Of a DNA stretch of 28,545 bases, positions 1 to 7,714 are shown piece after piece (the first letter of the stretch is position 1; every line of letters starts with the position of its first letter). The translations under genes were made by a program, and so were the position numbers. Origin of the DNA: CAMLLJ01 sp035759585 (GTDB taxonomy: Bacteria; Gemmatimonadota; Gemmatimonadetes; Gemmatimonadales; GWC2-71-9); the NCBI GenBank assembly GCA_035759585.1, contig DASTUP010000165.1, positions 1 to 28,545 on the forward strand, written 5' to 3'. A model generated the notes under the pieces. That model was not told the DNA's origin. It saw only the letters and a program-made list of their open reading frames with translations, and did no database searches.

Positions 1-416
1 CCAATCAGCTCGCGCGCGAGCCCAACCACGAAGCGCACCGCTACTGGCTCGGCATGGCGCACTACTCGGCCGGTCGCTGGCGCGATGCGGCGCCCTATTT
101 CGAGTCGCTCGCGGCCGAGCAGGGGAGCGACGAGCTCATCGCTCGTGGATACCTCGCGCTGATCCGGGCGCGCAGCGGCGATCGGCGGGCGGACACCCGG
201 CTCGGTGAGGCGCGCCAGCACGAGCTTGGCCGGTACACCGCGTTCCGCGCGCGCATTGCCGCGGTGAGAGGTGATACGGCGGCCGCCGTCGCCCTCATGA
301 GCCAGGCCCTGCGCTTCGGCATCAACGGCTTCCCCTGGCTCCACGCCTCCGCCCACGCGGACCTCGCCCCCCTCCTCGGGGTCGACGCCTTCGCCCGCGT
401 GATGAGCCCGCCCTGA
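1..416 (+). CDS. C-terminal fragment of a TPR-containing protein (5' end outside window)
   Basis: The reading frame is open from base 3 and ends with TGA at 414-416, so the gene starts upstream of the window. An ATG at 54 lies inside the repeat region and is probably not the true start. The visible 137 residues are helical and Ala/Arg/Glu-rich with TPR-like spacing (for example HRYWLGMAHYSAGRWRDAAP and YLALIRARSGDRRAD). Its end, with ARIAAV, a Gly, then AV.L...A...GI, resembles the end of the SARP-type regulator encoded at 12118-15741. The missing N-terminus could therefore be a transcriptional regulator or a kinase, but that cannot be decided here. TPR tails usually bind partner proteins. 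Coding is convincing; the function of the whole protein is unknown. Confidence 0.75.
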   Translation, partial: NQLAREPNHEAHRYWLGMAHYSAGRWRDAAPYFESLAAEQGSDELIARGYLALIRARSGDRRADTRLGEARQHELGRYTAFRARIAAVRGDTAAAVALMSQALRFGINGFPWLHASAHADLAPLLGVDAFARVMSPP

Positions 417-470
417 CCGCGCCGCCGCCCGACCTTCCGACCATTCGATCTTCCGGCTTACTTCCATCAC

Positions 471-761
471 ATGTCCCGAGCCTTCACCAACGAGGATGCC
501 GCCGGCGAGGCGCTCCCCGAGCACCGCTATCCGCTGCCCCCGCGCGATGATCCCGGCTTCCCTCTGGCCGCCGCGCGCGCGCTGCTGCTCGGCGCGAACA
601 TCGGCGATTCGGCCGGGGCCGAGGAGGCGACGGGGCTTGCCTTCGGTGCGCCGGACCTCGTGCCGGCGGTGCGGCTGATCCTGGACGATGCGCGTGAGCG
701 CAGCGACGAGCGCCTCGAGCAGCTTGCCGAGCGCTTCCTGCGCCGGGCCGGGGCGGCATGA
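471..761 (+). CDS. Small hypothetical protein upstream of rhomboid protease
   Basis: A 96-residue acidic protein with no signal peptide or membrane segment. Residues 1-35 are Pro-rich and polar; the rest looks helical, ending in an Arg/Glu-rich amphipathic stretch (residues 70-93). I do not recognise a family. Its TGA overlaps the ATG of the rhomboid gene (ATGA at 758-761), which suggests translational coupling and supports it being a real gene. There is no clear Shine-Dalgarno before the ATG; the upstream sequence reads TACTTC, six bases, ATG. The overlapping antisense frame is long but lacks any family signature. Confidence 0.6.
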   Translation: MSRAFTNEDAAGEALPEHRYPLPPRDDPGFPLAAARALLLGANIGDSAGAEEATGLAFGAPDLVPAVRLILDDARERSDERLEQLAERFLRRAGAA

Positions 762-1534
762 CGCCCTGGGTTCGCCGGCTGCTCATCGCGAATGTCCTGG
801 TCTTCTTTCTTACCGAGCTTCAGCCGCAGATCGGGATCCTGCTTGCGCTCTACCCGGCCGGCGTGCTGGTTCGTCCGTGGACGCCGCTCACGCACATGTT
901 CGTCCACGCGGACATCTGGCATCTCTTCTTCAACATGATCGGGCTCTATTTCTTCGGACCCCGCGTGGAAGCGCGACTCGGCAGCGGGCGGTTCCTCGTC
1001 ATGTACCTGGTGGCCGGCCTGACCGGCGCCCTCTTCTCGTTCCTCACGCCGACCGCGCTCATCGTGGGCGCATCGGGCGCGATCTTCGGCGTCGAGCTCG
1101 CCTTTGCGCGCTACTGGCCGCGGGACCGGATCCTCATCTGGGGCATTCTCCCGATCGAGGCGCGGTGGCTCATCGCCATCATGACGTTCATCTCGCTGCA
1201 GGGCGCGGCGATGGGCGGCGGCGGGATTGCGCACTGGGCCCATCTTGGCGGATTCGTCGGCGCGGCCGTCTTCCTCGTCGTATGGGAGCTGATGAGCCCG
1301 GCCCGCAGCTTCAAGGCTCGCGCCTCGGGCGCCTCCGCGCCTCCCGTCACGGCGCGCGTGCTCGGCGACCGGTCGTCGCTCGAGCGGTGGTCGCGCATCC
1401 GGCCCGAGGACCTGCACGAGGTGAATCGCGCCGAGCTGGAGCGCATCCGGCGCAGGCTCGACGAGCACGGCATCGCGTCGCTCACCCCGGGCGACCGCGA
1501 ATTCCTCGACCGCTTCAGCTCCCGGCTCAACTAG
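758..1534 (+). CDS. Rhomboid family intramembrane serine protease
   Basis: A 258-residue polytopic membrane protein. The rhomboid signatures are visible: HLFFN (H55 to N59) in the second transmembrane segment, the nucleophile in GASGAIFG (S106), and the general-base histidine in AHLGG (H162). This is the Ser-His dyad of the family, which cleaves substrate transmembrane helices within the lipid bilayer. Helices are evident at about 8-30, 52-66, 80-97, 103-117, 135-150 and 158-178. A soluble tail of roughly 75 residues follows, basic and polar, with an RxRLDEHG-type helix near the end. The gene is coupled by ATGA overlap to the small upstream gene and followed at once by a DUF1206 membrane protein. 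The substrate is unknown. Confidence 0.93.
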   Translation: MTPWVRRLLIANVLVFFLTELQPQIGILLALYPAGVLVRPWTPLTHMFVHADIWHLFFNMIGLYFFGPRVEARLGSGRFLVMYLVAGLTGALFSFLTPTALIVGASGAIFGVELAFARYWPRDRILIWGILPIEARWLIAIMTFISLQGAAMGGGGIAHWAHLGGFVGAAVFLVVWELMSPARSFKARASGASAPPVTARVLGDRSSLERWSRIRPEDLHEVNRAELERIRRRLDEHGIASLTPGDREFLDRFSSRLN

Positions 1535-1545
1535 GAGCGCACCGC

Positions 1546-2364
1546 ATGGCGATGCCGGATGTCTCGGTCGCGGATGTCGCGCCCTGGGTCACGCGACTCG
1601 CCCGCCTCGGCTACGCGGCCAAGGCCGTGCTCTATACGCTCGTCGGTGTCCTCGCATTCGGGATCGGGCGTGGCGCGGGAGGCCGGGCAACCGGCAGCCG
1701 CGGTGCGCTCGTCACGATTCTTTCGGCGCCGTTCGGGCGGGTCCTCCTCGCTCTCATCGCCGCCGGACTCGTCGGGTATGCCGTCTGGCGCATCGTCGAG
1801 GGGATTACCGATCCCGATCGGCGCGGGAGCGGTCCCAAGGGGCTGGCGCTTCGCGCGAGCTTCATCGGGCGAGGGCTGCTGCACGGCCTGCTCGGAATCT
1901 CGGCGGCGCGGGTCGCGATGAGCGGTGTGTCCGACGAGGACGACGGGCAGACCGCGGAGCGCTGGACCGCTCGAGCACTCGACGCGCCCGGAGGCGAAGC
2001 GGTGCTGATGGGGATCGGTCTCGCGCTGATGGGCTTTGCGCTGTATCAGCTTTACCGCGGCTTCACCGCAAAGATCGGCCGGCGCATCGATCTCACCGCG
2101 ATGTCGCCGCGCGGCGCGAAGTGGGCGGTGGTCGTGAGCCGGTTCGGGATCGCCGCCCGGGGAATCATCTTCGGGCTGATGGGCGCGGCGATCTTCCGCG
2201 CGGCGCAGCAGCGCGATGCCTCGGAGGCGGGCGGCACCGGCGAGTCGCTGCAGGCCATCGCGCAGGTCGGCCGATGGCCGCTGATGCTGACCGCGCTCGG
2301 GCTGGTCGCCTACGGGGCGTACGAGCTCATCAACGCCCGGTACCGGCGCATCCGGATCGACTGA
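1546..2364 (+). CDS. DUF1206 domain-containing membrane protein
   Basis: A 272-residue integral membrane protein. The start at 1546 is chosen because AGGAG lies at 1533-1537 with 8 bases of spacing; the same frame is open far upstream but there it only shadows the rhomboid gene. Three internal repeats are visible, each a pair of hydrophobic helices opening with an ARxG/SRFG-type motif: about residues 17-90 (ARLGYAAKAVLYTLVG), 104-180 (ASFIGRGLLHGLLG) and 200-270 (SRFGIAARGIIFGLMG). This matches my memory of the DUF1206 family, which has six helices and no established function. It starts 11 bases after the rhomboid stop, so the two are probably co-transcribed. Confidence 0.88.
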   Translation: MAMPDVSVADVAPWVTRLARLGYAAKAVLYTLVGVLAFGIGRGAGGRATGSRGALVTILSAPFGRVLLALIAAGLVGYAVWRIVEGITDPDRRGSGPKGLALRASFIGRGLLHGLLGISAARVAMSGVSDEDDGQTAERWTARALDAPGGEAVLMGIGLALMGFALYQLYRGFTAKIGRRIDLTAMSPRGAKWAVVVSRFGIAARGIIFGLMGAAIFRAAQQRDASEAGGTGESLQAIAQVGRWPLMLTALGLVAYGAYELINARYRRIRID

Positions 2365-2379
2365 ACGCGGACGCCGGGA

Positions 2380-3525
2380 TCAGGCATCTGTTCGGCCGCC
2401 GGTGATCACGAGGACCACACGCTGCCCGCGGAGCTCCGCCGCGCGCTGCTCGAGCGCCGCGAGCGTCGTGGCGCTGGTGAATTCCGCGACGATTCCGGCC
2501 TCCTCGGCGAGCGTGCGCTGTGCGACAGCCGTCGCGTCGTCCGGCACCGCCAGCAGCTCGCCGCCCGCGCGCTCCAGCTCGCGCAGCAGGCGCCGGGCGT
2601 TCCGCGGCCGGCGCACACTGATCGAGGCGGCGCGCGTCTCTCCCCCCGCATCGAGCGGCTCCGACCGGAAGCGGCGGACCAGCGGCTGCACGCCTTCCGC
2701 CTGGACGCCGATCAGCGCCGGAACCCGCGCAGTGCGCCCGATCTCGCGCAGCTCCCGGAATCCCTTGCCGATCGCGGCCAGCGTGCAGCCGTCTCCGACC
2801 GGGGCGATGACCACGTCGGGCGCGTCGAACCCGAGCTGCTCCCCGATCTCGAGTGCCGCCGTCTTCTTTCCCTCCACCAGGAACGGATTGTACGCGCAGT
2901 TGCGGCTGTACCAGCCGCGCGCGCGCCCGGCGAGCTCGGATTCGGCAAACGCCTGATCGTAGTTGCCCTCCGATACGTGGACCTGAGCGCCGAAGCGGCG
3001 CAGCCATTCGAGTCGCATATCCGACACGCGACCTGGCACGAAGACATGACAGTGGAGCCCCGCGTGCGCCGCATATCCGGCGAGCGAGATCGCGGCATTG
3101 CCCGCCGAGGCGCAGTACACGGACTCCGCTCCGAGCTCGAGCGCAAGCGAAACGCCGACGGCCGTCGACCGATCCTTGAGGCAGCGGGTCGGGTTGCGGG
3201 TCTCATCCTTCAGGTGGAGCGCGCTGAGACCGAGCCGGCGCGCGAGCCGTGGCGCCGAAACGAGCGCCGTGGCACCGGCGGTAAGCACCGGCGCTACGGA
3301 CACCAGCGGAAGGAGGGGAAGAAAGCGGAAGATGCCGTCGGGTCGATCGGAGCGGCGGCCCAATCGTCGGCGCGCGAGGTCGTAGTCGTACTCGACATCG
3401 AGAATCCCGGGATCGCCACCGGCGCCCTCCTCGCCGCAGGCCGGGCAGAGATAGGCGGACGGGTCGAAGGCGGTCACCTTCCCGCAGGTGATGCAGCGCA
3501 GCCCGGTGACGGCAGTGGTCGGCAT
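2380..3525 (-). CDS. thrC: Threonine synthase-type PLP-dependent enzyme
   Basis: A 381-residue fold-type II PLP enzyme. An N-terminal zinc ribbon is formed by C11, C14, C27 and C30 (CITC, CPAC). The PLP-binding lysine sits in DETRNPTRCLKDRS (K117), matching the threonine synthase pattern KDE..NPT.SFKDR. A substrate/PLP asparagine lies in SAGNAA (about 140-145), and the phosphate loop is PVGDGCT (242-248). Threonine synthase converts O-phosphohomoserine to threonine and phosphate. A related beta-replacing enzyme such as cysteate synthase cannot be excluded; the Arg in NPTRC, where Gly is usual, is mildly atypical. No other threonine-pathway genes are nearby. It converges on the DUF1206 gene (15 bp apart) and diverges from the ion channel by 17 bp. 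Confidence 0.8.
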   Translation of the reverse strand: MPTTAVTGLRCITCGKVTAFDPSAYLCPACGEEGAGGDPGILDVEYDYDLARRRLGRRSDRPDGIFRFLPLLPLVSVAPVLTAGATALVSAPRLARRLGLSALHLKDETRNPTRCLKDRSTAVGVSLALELGAESVYCASAGNAAISLAGYAAHAGLHCHVFVPGRVSDMRLEWLRRFGAQVHVSEGNYDQAFAESELAGRARGWYSRNCAYNPFLVEGKKTAALEIGEQLGFDAPDVVIAPVGDGCTLAAIGKGFRELREIGRTARVPALIGVQAEGVQPLVRRFRSEPLDAGGETRAASISVRRPRNARRLLRELERAGGELLAVPDDATAVAQRTLAEEAGIVAEFTSATTLAALEQRAAELRGQRVVLVITGGRTDA

Positions 3526-3542
3526 CCCGTTAATTTACCGCC
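3526..3542. promoter_or_regulatory. 17-bp divergent promoter region with overlapping -10-like hexamers
   Basis: Only 17 bp separate the two divergent ATG codons at 3525 (-) and 3543 (+). On the + strand TAATTT (3531-3536) is followed by six bases and then ATG. On the - strand TAAATT (complement of 3532-3537) is also followed by six bases and then ATG. Neither gene has room for a Shine-Dalgarno. A TANNNT hexamer 6-7 bases before ATG is the layout known for leaderless transcripts in other bacteria. That both genes use leaderless mRNAs from overlapping -10 elements is inference. Confidence 0.5.
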
Positions 3543-5540
3543 ATGATCCAGCGCCTCCGCGATCGCGTGACGTTCGTCCTCGAGCGGCTGTTGGTTCGCG
3601 GGGCGCATTGGCGGATCCTCGTCATCGCCTTCGCCATCGCGCTCATCTCGCTCCTCGGCGGGATTCTCGTCTATCCCGATCCCACCCCACGGCCGGACCC
3701 CTTCGACAACGTCGGCGAGGCGATCTGGTGGGCCTTTCTTCGCCTGACGGACCCCGGGTACCTGGGCGACGACCAGGGTACCTGGCGCCGCATCGTCTCC
3801 ACCGCGCTCACGATCATCGGCTACGTCATCTTCCTCGGCGCGCTCATCGCCGTGATGACGCAGTGGCTCAACGCGCTCATGCGCAACCTCGAGCGCGGCC
3901 TCACGCCCATCGCCGAGAACGGGCACATCCTGCTGCTCGGCTGGACCGACCGGACACCGACGATCGTGCGCGAGCTCCTCGTTTCCGAGGGACGGGTGCG
4001 CCGCTTCCTCCGGCGGCATCAGGCGAAGAACCTCCGGATCGTGATCCTCGCCGAGGACGTCGGCCCGCAGTACGTGCAGGAGCTGCGCGACGCGCTCGGC
4101 GACCTCTGGGACGGCCGGCGCATCATCCTCCGCTCCGGCTCCCCGCTCCGCGTGCAGCATCTCGAGCGCACCGATTTCCTGCATGCCTCCGTCATCGTCA
4201 TTCCGGGGGCCGACTTCGTCGGAGGCATCGCGATCGGCGACGCGAGCCAGACCGCCGACACCGCGGCGATCAAGATTCTGCTCTCGATTGCAAACCACGC
4301 TGCGGCCCGACGGGTGGACGAGCTGCCGCAGGTCGTGGCGGAGATCGCCGATGCGCGGAAGGCGGCCATCGCGCAGCGCGTCTATCCCGGTTCGGTCGAG
4401 GTCGTCGCGAGCGATCTCTTCATCAGCCGGCTGATCACGCAGAACGTCCGCAACCGCGGACTCAGCCACCTCACGGCCGAGCTCTTCGCGCACGGCCCCG
4501 GCAACGAGATCTACGTGCGCGAGCATCCGGATCTCGCGGGCACTGCCGCCGCCGCCCTCCCCTCCCGCTTCCGCCGCGCGATCGTGGTCGGCGTCGTGCG
4601 GCCGGACGGACATCGCTACCGCCCCATCCTGAGCCCGCCGCCCGACCTCGTGCTCGAGCCGGGCGACAAGCTGGTGCTCATCGCCCGGCATTACGAGGAT
4701 ACCGATCCGGCACCCGAGCCGGAGACGCCGGAGATGACGGATGCCGTTGCGCCGGCCGCCGTACCCCGGATGCCCCCGCGGCAGCCTGCGCCACGGCGCC
4801 CACGCCGTATCCTCATCCTTGGATGGAGTCACCGCGTGCCGGCCCTGGTCTCCGGATTCGGCGCGTACGAGCGCGATGAATTCGAGCTCGACATCGTCTC
4901 GACCATCGCACCCGACCTTCGGACGCGCGAGCTCGCGCAATACGGCGCAGGCCCGTCGGGCGTCCGCGTACGGCAGATCGAAGGCGATTACACTGTTCCA
5001 GCCGACCTCGCACGCCTGGATCCGGCCGCCTACGACCACATTCTCCTGCTGGGGAGCAGCTGGCTGCCCGGCCGCGAAGAGTCCGATGCACGCACGGTGC
5101 TCGGTTATCTTCTCCTGCGCGAGCAGCTCGGCAACGGCGCGAGGTCCCACGTGCTGGCGGAGCTGATGGATCCGGGCAACCTGACGCTCTTCCGGGAGCA
5201 GCCGGCCGAGGTGTTCGTCACGCCGCAGATCGTGAGCCGCATTCTGGCGCAGGTGGCGCTGCGCCCGGAGCTCGGGCCGGTGTTCGACGAGATCTTCGGC
5301 CCATCGGGCTGTGCGATCAGCTTCACGGCGGCGGACGCGCTCGGCGTGGGCGGCCGTGAGGTGAGCTTCGACGAAATTCAGCAGGCGGCGGGCGCACACG
5401 GTGCGGTCGCGCTCGGCATTCGCGTCGCGCGTGATGCGACGCATGCCACCGGCGGCATCCGGCTCAATCCCGCGCGCGAGAAGCGGTGGACGCTCGAGCC
5501 CGGCGATCAGGTCATCGTACTCGACGAGGTCGATCCATGA
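3543..5540 (+). CDS. CASTOR/POLLUX-like ion channel with two RCK (TrkA-N-like) domains
   Basis: A 665-residue membrane channel. TM1 spans about 24-44, a pore helix and filter-like loop about 56-76 (EAIWWAFLRLTDPGYLGDD), and TM2 about 84-106. Two nucleotide-binding-like RCK domains follow: the first opens with HILLLGWTDR (128-137) and ends in LEPGDKLVLIAR (about 370-381); the second opens with RRILILGWSHR (about 421) and ends in LEPGDQVIVLDE (about 650-661). A Pro-rich linker (about 390-420) joins them. The filter is not the TVGYG of potassium channels but the DPG type I associate with bacterial relatives of plant CASTOR and POLLUX, so ion selectivity is uncertain. The 3' end overlaps a CopZ-like gene by ATGA. 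Confidence 0.85.
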   Translation: MIQRLRDRVTFVLERLLVRGAHWRILVIAFAIALISLLGGILVYPDPTPRPDPFDNVGEAIWWAFLRLTDPGYLGDDQGTWRRIVSTALTIIGYVIFLGALIAVMTQWLNALMRNLERGLTPIAENGHILLLGWTDRTPTIVRELLVSEGRVRRFLRRHQAKNLRIVILAEDVGPQYVQELRDALGDLWDGRRIILRSGSPLRVQHLERTDFLHASVIVIPGADFVGGIAIGDASQTADTAAIKILLSIANHAAARRVDELPQVVAEIADARKAAIAQRVYPGSVEVVASDLFISRLITQNVRNRGLSHLTAELFAHGPGNEIYVREHPDLAGTAAAALPSRFRRAIVVGVVRPDGHRYRPILSPPPDLVLEPGDKLVLIARHYEDTDPAPEPETPEMTDAVAPAAVPRMPPRQPAPRRPRRILILGWSHRVPALVSGFGAYERDEFELDIVSTIAPDLRTRELAQYGAGPSGVRVRQIEGDYTVPADLARLDPAAYDHILLLGSSWLPGREESDARTVLGYLLLREQLGNGARSHVLAELMDPGNLTLFREQPAEVFVTPQIVSRILAQVALRPELGPVFDEIFGPSGCAISFTAADALGVGGREVSFDEIQQAAGAHGAVALGIRVARDATHATGGIRLNPAREKRWTLEPGDQVIVLDEVDP

Positions 5541-5755
5541 GCACGCGTGAGACGCGATTGCACATCGAAGGAATGAGCTGCGGCCACTGCATCGGTCGCG
5601 TGCGCTCGACGCTGCAGCAGATCCCGAGCGTCGAGGTATTGAGCCTTCAGCTCGGCAGCGCGGTAGTCCGGTATCTCGAAGGCGAGACCACGCCCGACGC
5701 CATCGCACGCGCACTGACCTCGGACGGATACGCAGCGACACCGCAGCCTGCCTGA
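5537..5755 (+). CDS. CopZ-like heavy-metal-associated (HMA) domain protein
   Basis: A 72-residue single-domain protein of the ferredoxin-like HMA fold. The metal site GMSCGHC carries C15 and C18, the CxxC pair that binds Cu(I) or another soft metal. The start at 5537 (ATG overlapping the channel stop as ATGA) is preferred over the upstream in-frame ATG at 5486, because it gives the canonical HMA length and begins just before the first strand (TRLHIEGMSC). Family members act as cytosolic metal chaperones or as metal-binding domains of P1B ATPases; no copper ATPase is visible nearby. The overlap implies translational coupling with the channel. Confidence 0.9.
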   Translation: MSTRETRLHIEGMSCGHCIGRVRSTLQQIPSVEVLSLQLGSAVVRYLEGETTPDAIARALTSDGYAATPQPA

Positions 5756-5780
5756 GCGGCAGCCGCGCGAGCTCAGGGGG

Positions 5781-5794
5781 GCTTCGCGTGAAGC
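5781..5794 (+). terminator. Possible hairpin after the channel/HMA genes
   Basis: GCTTC and GAAGC are separated by the tetraloop GCGT, extended outward past a mismatch by a G-run pairing with CC. It lies 26 bases after the HMA stop. There is no T-tract, so a Rho-independent terminator is only a weak suggestion. Confidence 0.25.
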
Positions 5795-5834
5795 GCCTCA
5801 CAACCTGACCCCACGCCGGCCCCGACATTGACGA

Positions 5835-6370
5835 ATGATCCGCGTCGGGCCGGCGGGGTGGGATTACAGGGACTGGGCGGGCATCGCGTACCCGTCTCCG
5901 CCTCCTGCCGGCTTCGATCGGCTCGACTGGATCGCCCGCTTCTTCGACACCATCGAGATCAACAGCAGCTTCTACGGCCCGCCCACCGCGGCCACGGCGA
6001 AGAAATGGGTGCGCCGCGTGGCGGAAAATGCCGACTTCCCACCGGCAGTGGCTCGACGACGTCACGCATTCATTCGTGAAGGTTCCGCTGGTCATCGAAG
6101 TGCGGCATGGGCCCTGGAACGTGCCCGAGTTCTCCGAGGAACTGGTCGAGCGCGGCATCGGCTTCGTCAACATCGACCAGCCGCTCTTCCGCCAGAGCAT
6201 CAGGCCCAGCGCGCGCGCAACCTCGCAGGTGGGCTATGTGCGCGTGCACGGACGCACGGACGAAGGAAGTGGTGAAGGCGACGAGCGAAACGATCGTCAT
6301 CACGAACAACCACTACCGCGCCCAGGCCCTGGTCAACGCGCTGATGCTGGAGTCGATGCTGACGAAAGGG
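5835..6370 (+). pseudogene. Decayed DUF72 (YecE-like) gene
   Basis: Parts of a DUF72 protein occur in order but in three different frames. Frame A (from ATG 5835) gives the typical start, with GPAGWDYRDWAGIAYP and FFDTIEINSSFYGPP. Frame B, from about 6043, gives QWLDDVTHSFVKVPLVIEVR, then GIGFVNIDQPLF and VGYVRVHGR. Frame C, from about 6257, gives RTKEVVKATSE and VITNNHYRAQALVNALMLES. At both junctions the expected intervening family sequence is absent (roughly 45 and 30 residues from memory), so each looks like a frame-shifting deletion. Intact members are about 250 residues or longer, against about 178 codons here. Homology stops near 6367. The function of DUF72 is not established. Confidence 0.85.
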
Positions 6371-6477
6371 TCGCACTTTCGTGTTTTCGTGTGCCGCTTT
6401 CAGCTCAAGCTATGCCGGGCCGCTGCCGGATCGACCAAACGCGCAGACGGGGCTGCGCGTACTCCTGTCAGTGGCGG

Positions 6478-6483
6478 TAATAT
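6478..6483 (+). promoter_or_regulatory. Candidate -10 element (TAATAT) before the LTxxQ/sigma cluster
   Basis: TAATAT in a GC-rich context, about 34 bases before the ATG at 6517. No good -35 is visible, as expected if an alternative (for example ECF) sigma factor were used. A Shine-Dalgarno AGGAG lies at 6505-6509, seven bases before the ATG. The stretch 6371-6477 holds nothing else I can recognise. Confidence 0.35.
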
Positions 6484-6516
6484 CGGACCGCCCGGAACCC
6501 TTGCAGGAGTGACCCG

Positions 6517-7107
6517 ATGACCCGATTCACCCCACTCGCGCTCGCTGCCGGCCTCCTGGCCGTGCCGTTCGCGACCGGCGCAGCCCAGACCGGGAAGAAC
6601 GATACGACTCACGCCCGCGCGCGGGTGCACGCGGAAGGCCCCCGCAGGGCCATGCACCCGATGCGCGGCGCCCCGATTCAGCGCCTGATCGCCCAGCGTG
6701 AGAGGCTCCAGCTTACCGACGAGCAGGTCTCGCGCCTCTCGGCGATTCAGGCGCAGCTTGCCGAAGCGAACAAGCCGCATCTCGAAGCATTGAAGTCCGC
6801 GCGCAGTGATACCACCGCTCGGCAGCGTCCCGAGGGCCGCACCGAGCGCACCCCGATGACGCCGGAGCAGCGCCTCGAGCGGCGCCAGCAGGCGCTCGAC
6901 CGGCAGAAGGCGTTCCTCGCCGCCCATCCCGAGGTGAGCCGCGCGCACGCCGCGATCGCCGCGAATCACCGGAAGGCGCAGGACGAAGTGAAGTCGGTGC
7001 TGACCGACGAGCAGGAAAAGCTGCTCGAGCGCCGGATGGAGCGGCAGCGCCGGCCCATGCGGCGCGGCAGGCCGGATTCCGGCCAGCGCCGTCCGGCGCG
7101 CGGCTGA
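6517..7107 (+). CDS. Secreted Spy/CpxP-like LTxxQ-motif protein
   Basis: A 196-residue exported, very basic protein. A Sec signal peptide spans residues 1-23, with likely cleavage before Q24 (ATGAA/QTG). The mature part is predicted all-helical with two LTxxQ-type motifs, LTDEQ at 66-70 and 162-166, the hallmark of the Spy/CpxP family of periplasmic chaperones and stress or metal sensors. His and Met residues are enriched near 38-50 (HAEGPRRAMHPMRG), which could bind metal. The C-terminus is Arg/Pro-rich. A good RBS (AGGAG, 7-base spacer) supports the start. It lies 22 bp before the ECF sigma gene, so it probably belongs to or is controlled by the same unit. A divergent or solitary helical protein remains possible. 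Confidence 0.75.
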   Translation: MTRFTPLALAAGLLAVPFATGAAQTGKNDTTHARARVHAEGPRRAMHPMRGAPIQRLIAQRERLQLTDEQVSRLSAIQAQLAEANKPHLEALKSARSDTTARQRPEGRTERTPMTPEQRLERRQQALDRQKAFLAAHPEVSRAHAAIAANHRKAQDEVKSVLTDEQEKLLERRMERQRRPMRRGRPDSGQRRPARG

Positions 7108-7129
7108 CGGAAGCGCATAGCGCCGAGGC

Positions 7130-7714
7130 ATGGTCTCCGGAAGGGAGTCGCACGCCTCGGCGATCGCCGGTGAGTCGGAGCTCGTCGAGCGCGTCCGGAC
7201 CGGCGAGACCGAAGCGTTCGGCGAGCTCGTCCGCCGGTACCAGCGGCGGGCGTATGCCATCGCCTACCGGCTTCTGCGACAGCAGCAGGATGCAGAGGAC
7301 CTCGTGCAGGATGCATTCATGACGGCGCTGGACAAGCTCGACAGCTTCGACGTGCGCCGCCCGTTCGGTCCCTGGTTTTTCCGGATTCTCGTGAACCGCG
7401 GCACCAGCCAGCTCCGCGCCCGCAACGTGCGGGCAACTGAGGAAATCGCCGAATCGATCGGCGACACGGCCCCATCTCCGGCCCGGCTGGTGGAACAGGC
7501 GGAAATCGGCGAGCGCGTGCGCGCGGCAATGGCTGATCTCAGCGAGCGGCAGCGGCTCGTCGTGCAGCTGCTCGAAATCGATGGCTTCACCACGGCGGAG
7601 GTCGCCGAAATGCTCGAGATAGCGGAGCCGACCGTGCGATGGACTCTCCATGAGGCACGAAAGCGACTGCGGGCCGGGCTCGAGACCTGGAGGAAGGCGC
7701 GCGACGATGGCTGA
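7130..7714 (+). CDS. ECF-type RNA polymerase sigma factor
   Basis: A 194-residue sigma-70 family protein lacking regions 1 and 3. Region 2 (about 28-95) contains FGELVRRYQRRAYAIAYRLL, then DAEDLVQDAF and PFGPWFFRILVNR. Region 4 (about 132-184) contains LSERQRLVVQLLEIDGFTTA and the helix-turn-helix around EVAEMLEIAEPTVRWTLHEA. Such factors redirect RNA polymerase to stress promoters when released from an anti-sigma factor. The following gene overlaps by 8 bases and looks like that anti-sigma factor. The ATG at 7130 has a GAGG placed too close to act as a normal Shine-Dalgarno, so coupling to the upstream gene or a different start is possible. Confidence 0.93.
   Translation: MVSGRESHASAIAGESELVERVRTGETEAFGELVRRYQRRAYAIAYRLLRQQQDAEDLVQDAFMTALDKLDSFDVRRPFGPWFFRILVNRGTSQLRARNVRATEEIAESIGDTAPSPARLVEQAEIGERVRAAMADLSERQRLVVQLLEIDGFTTAEVAEMLEIAEPTVRWTLHEARKRLRAGLETWRKARDDG

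Noticed and set aside
688..1545. N-terminal extension of the DUF1206 reading frame
   Set aside because: It overlaps the whole rhomboid gene in another frame; a good Shine-Dalgarno places the real start at 1546.
3474..6200. 908-codon open frame on the minus strand opposite the ion channel
   Set aside because: No family motifs, and Arg/Glu/Asp-rich composition typical of an antisense shadow; the plus strand carries clear channel, HMA and DUF72 signatures.
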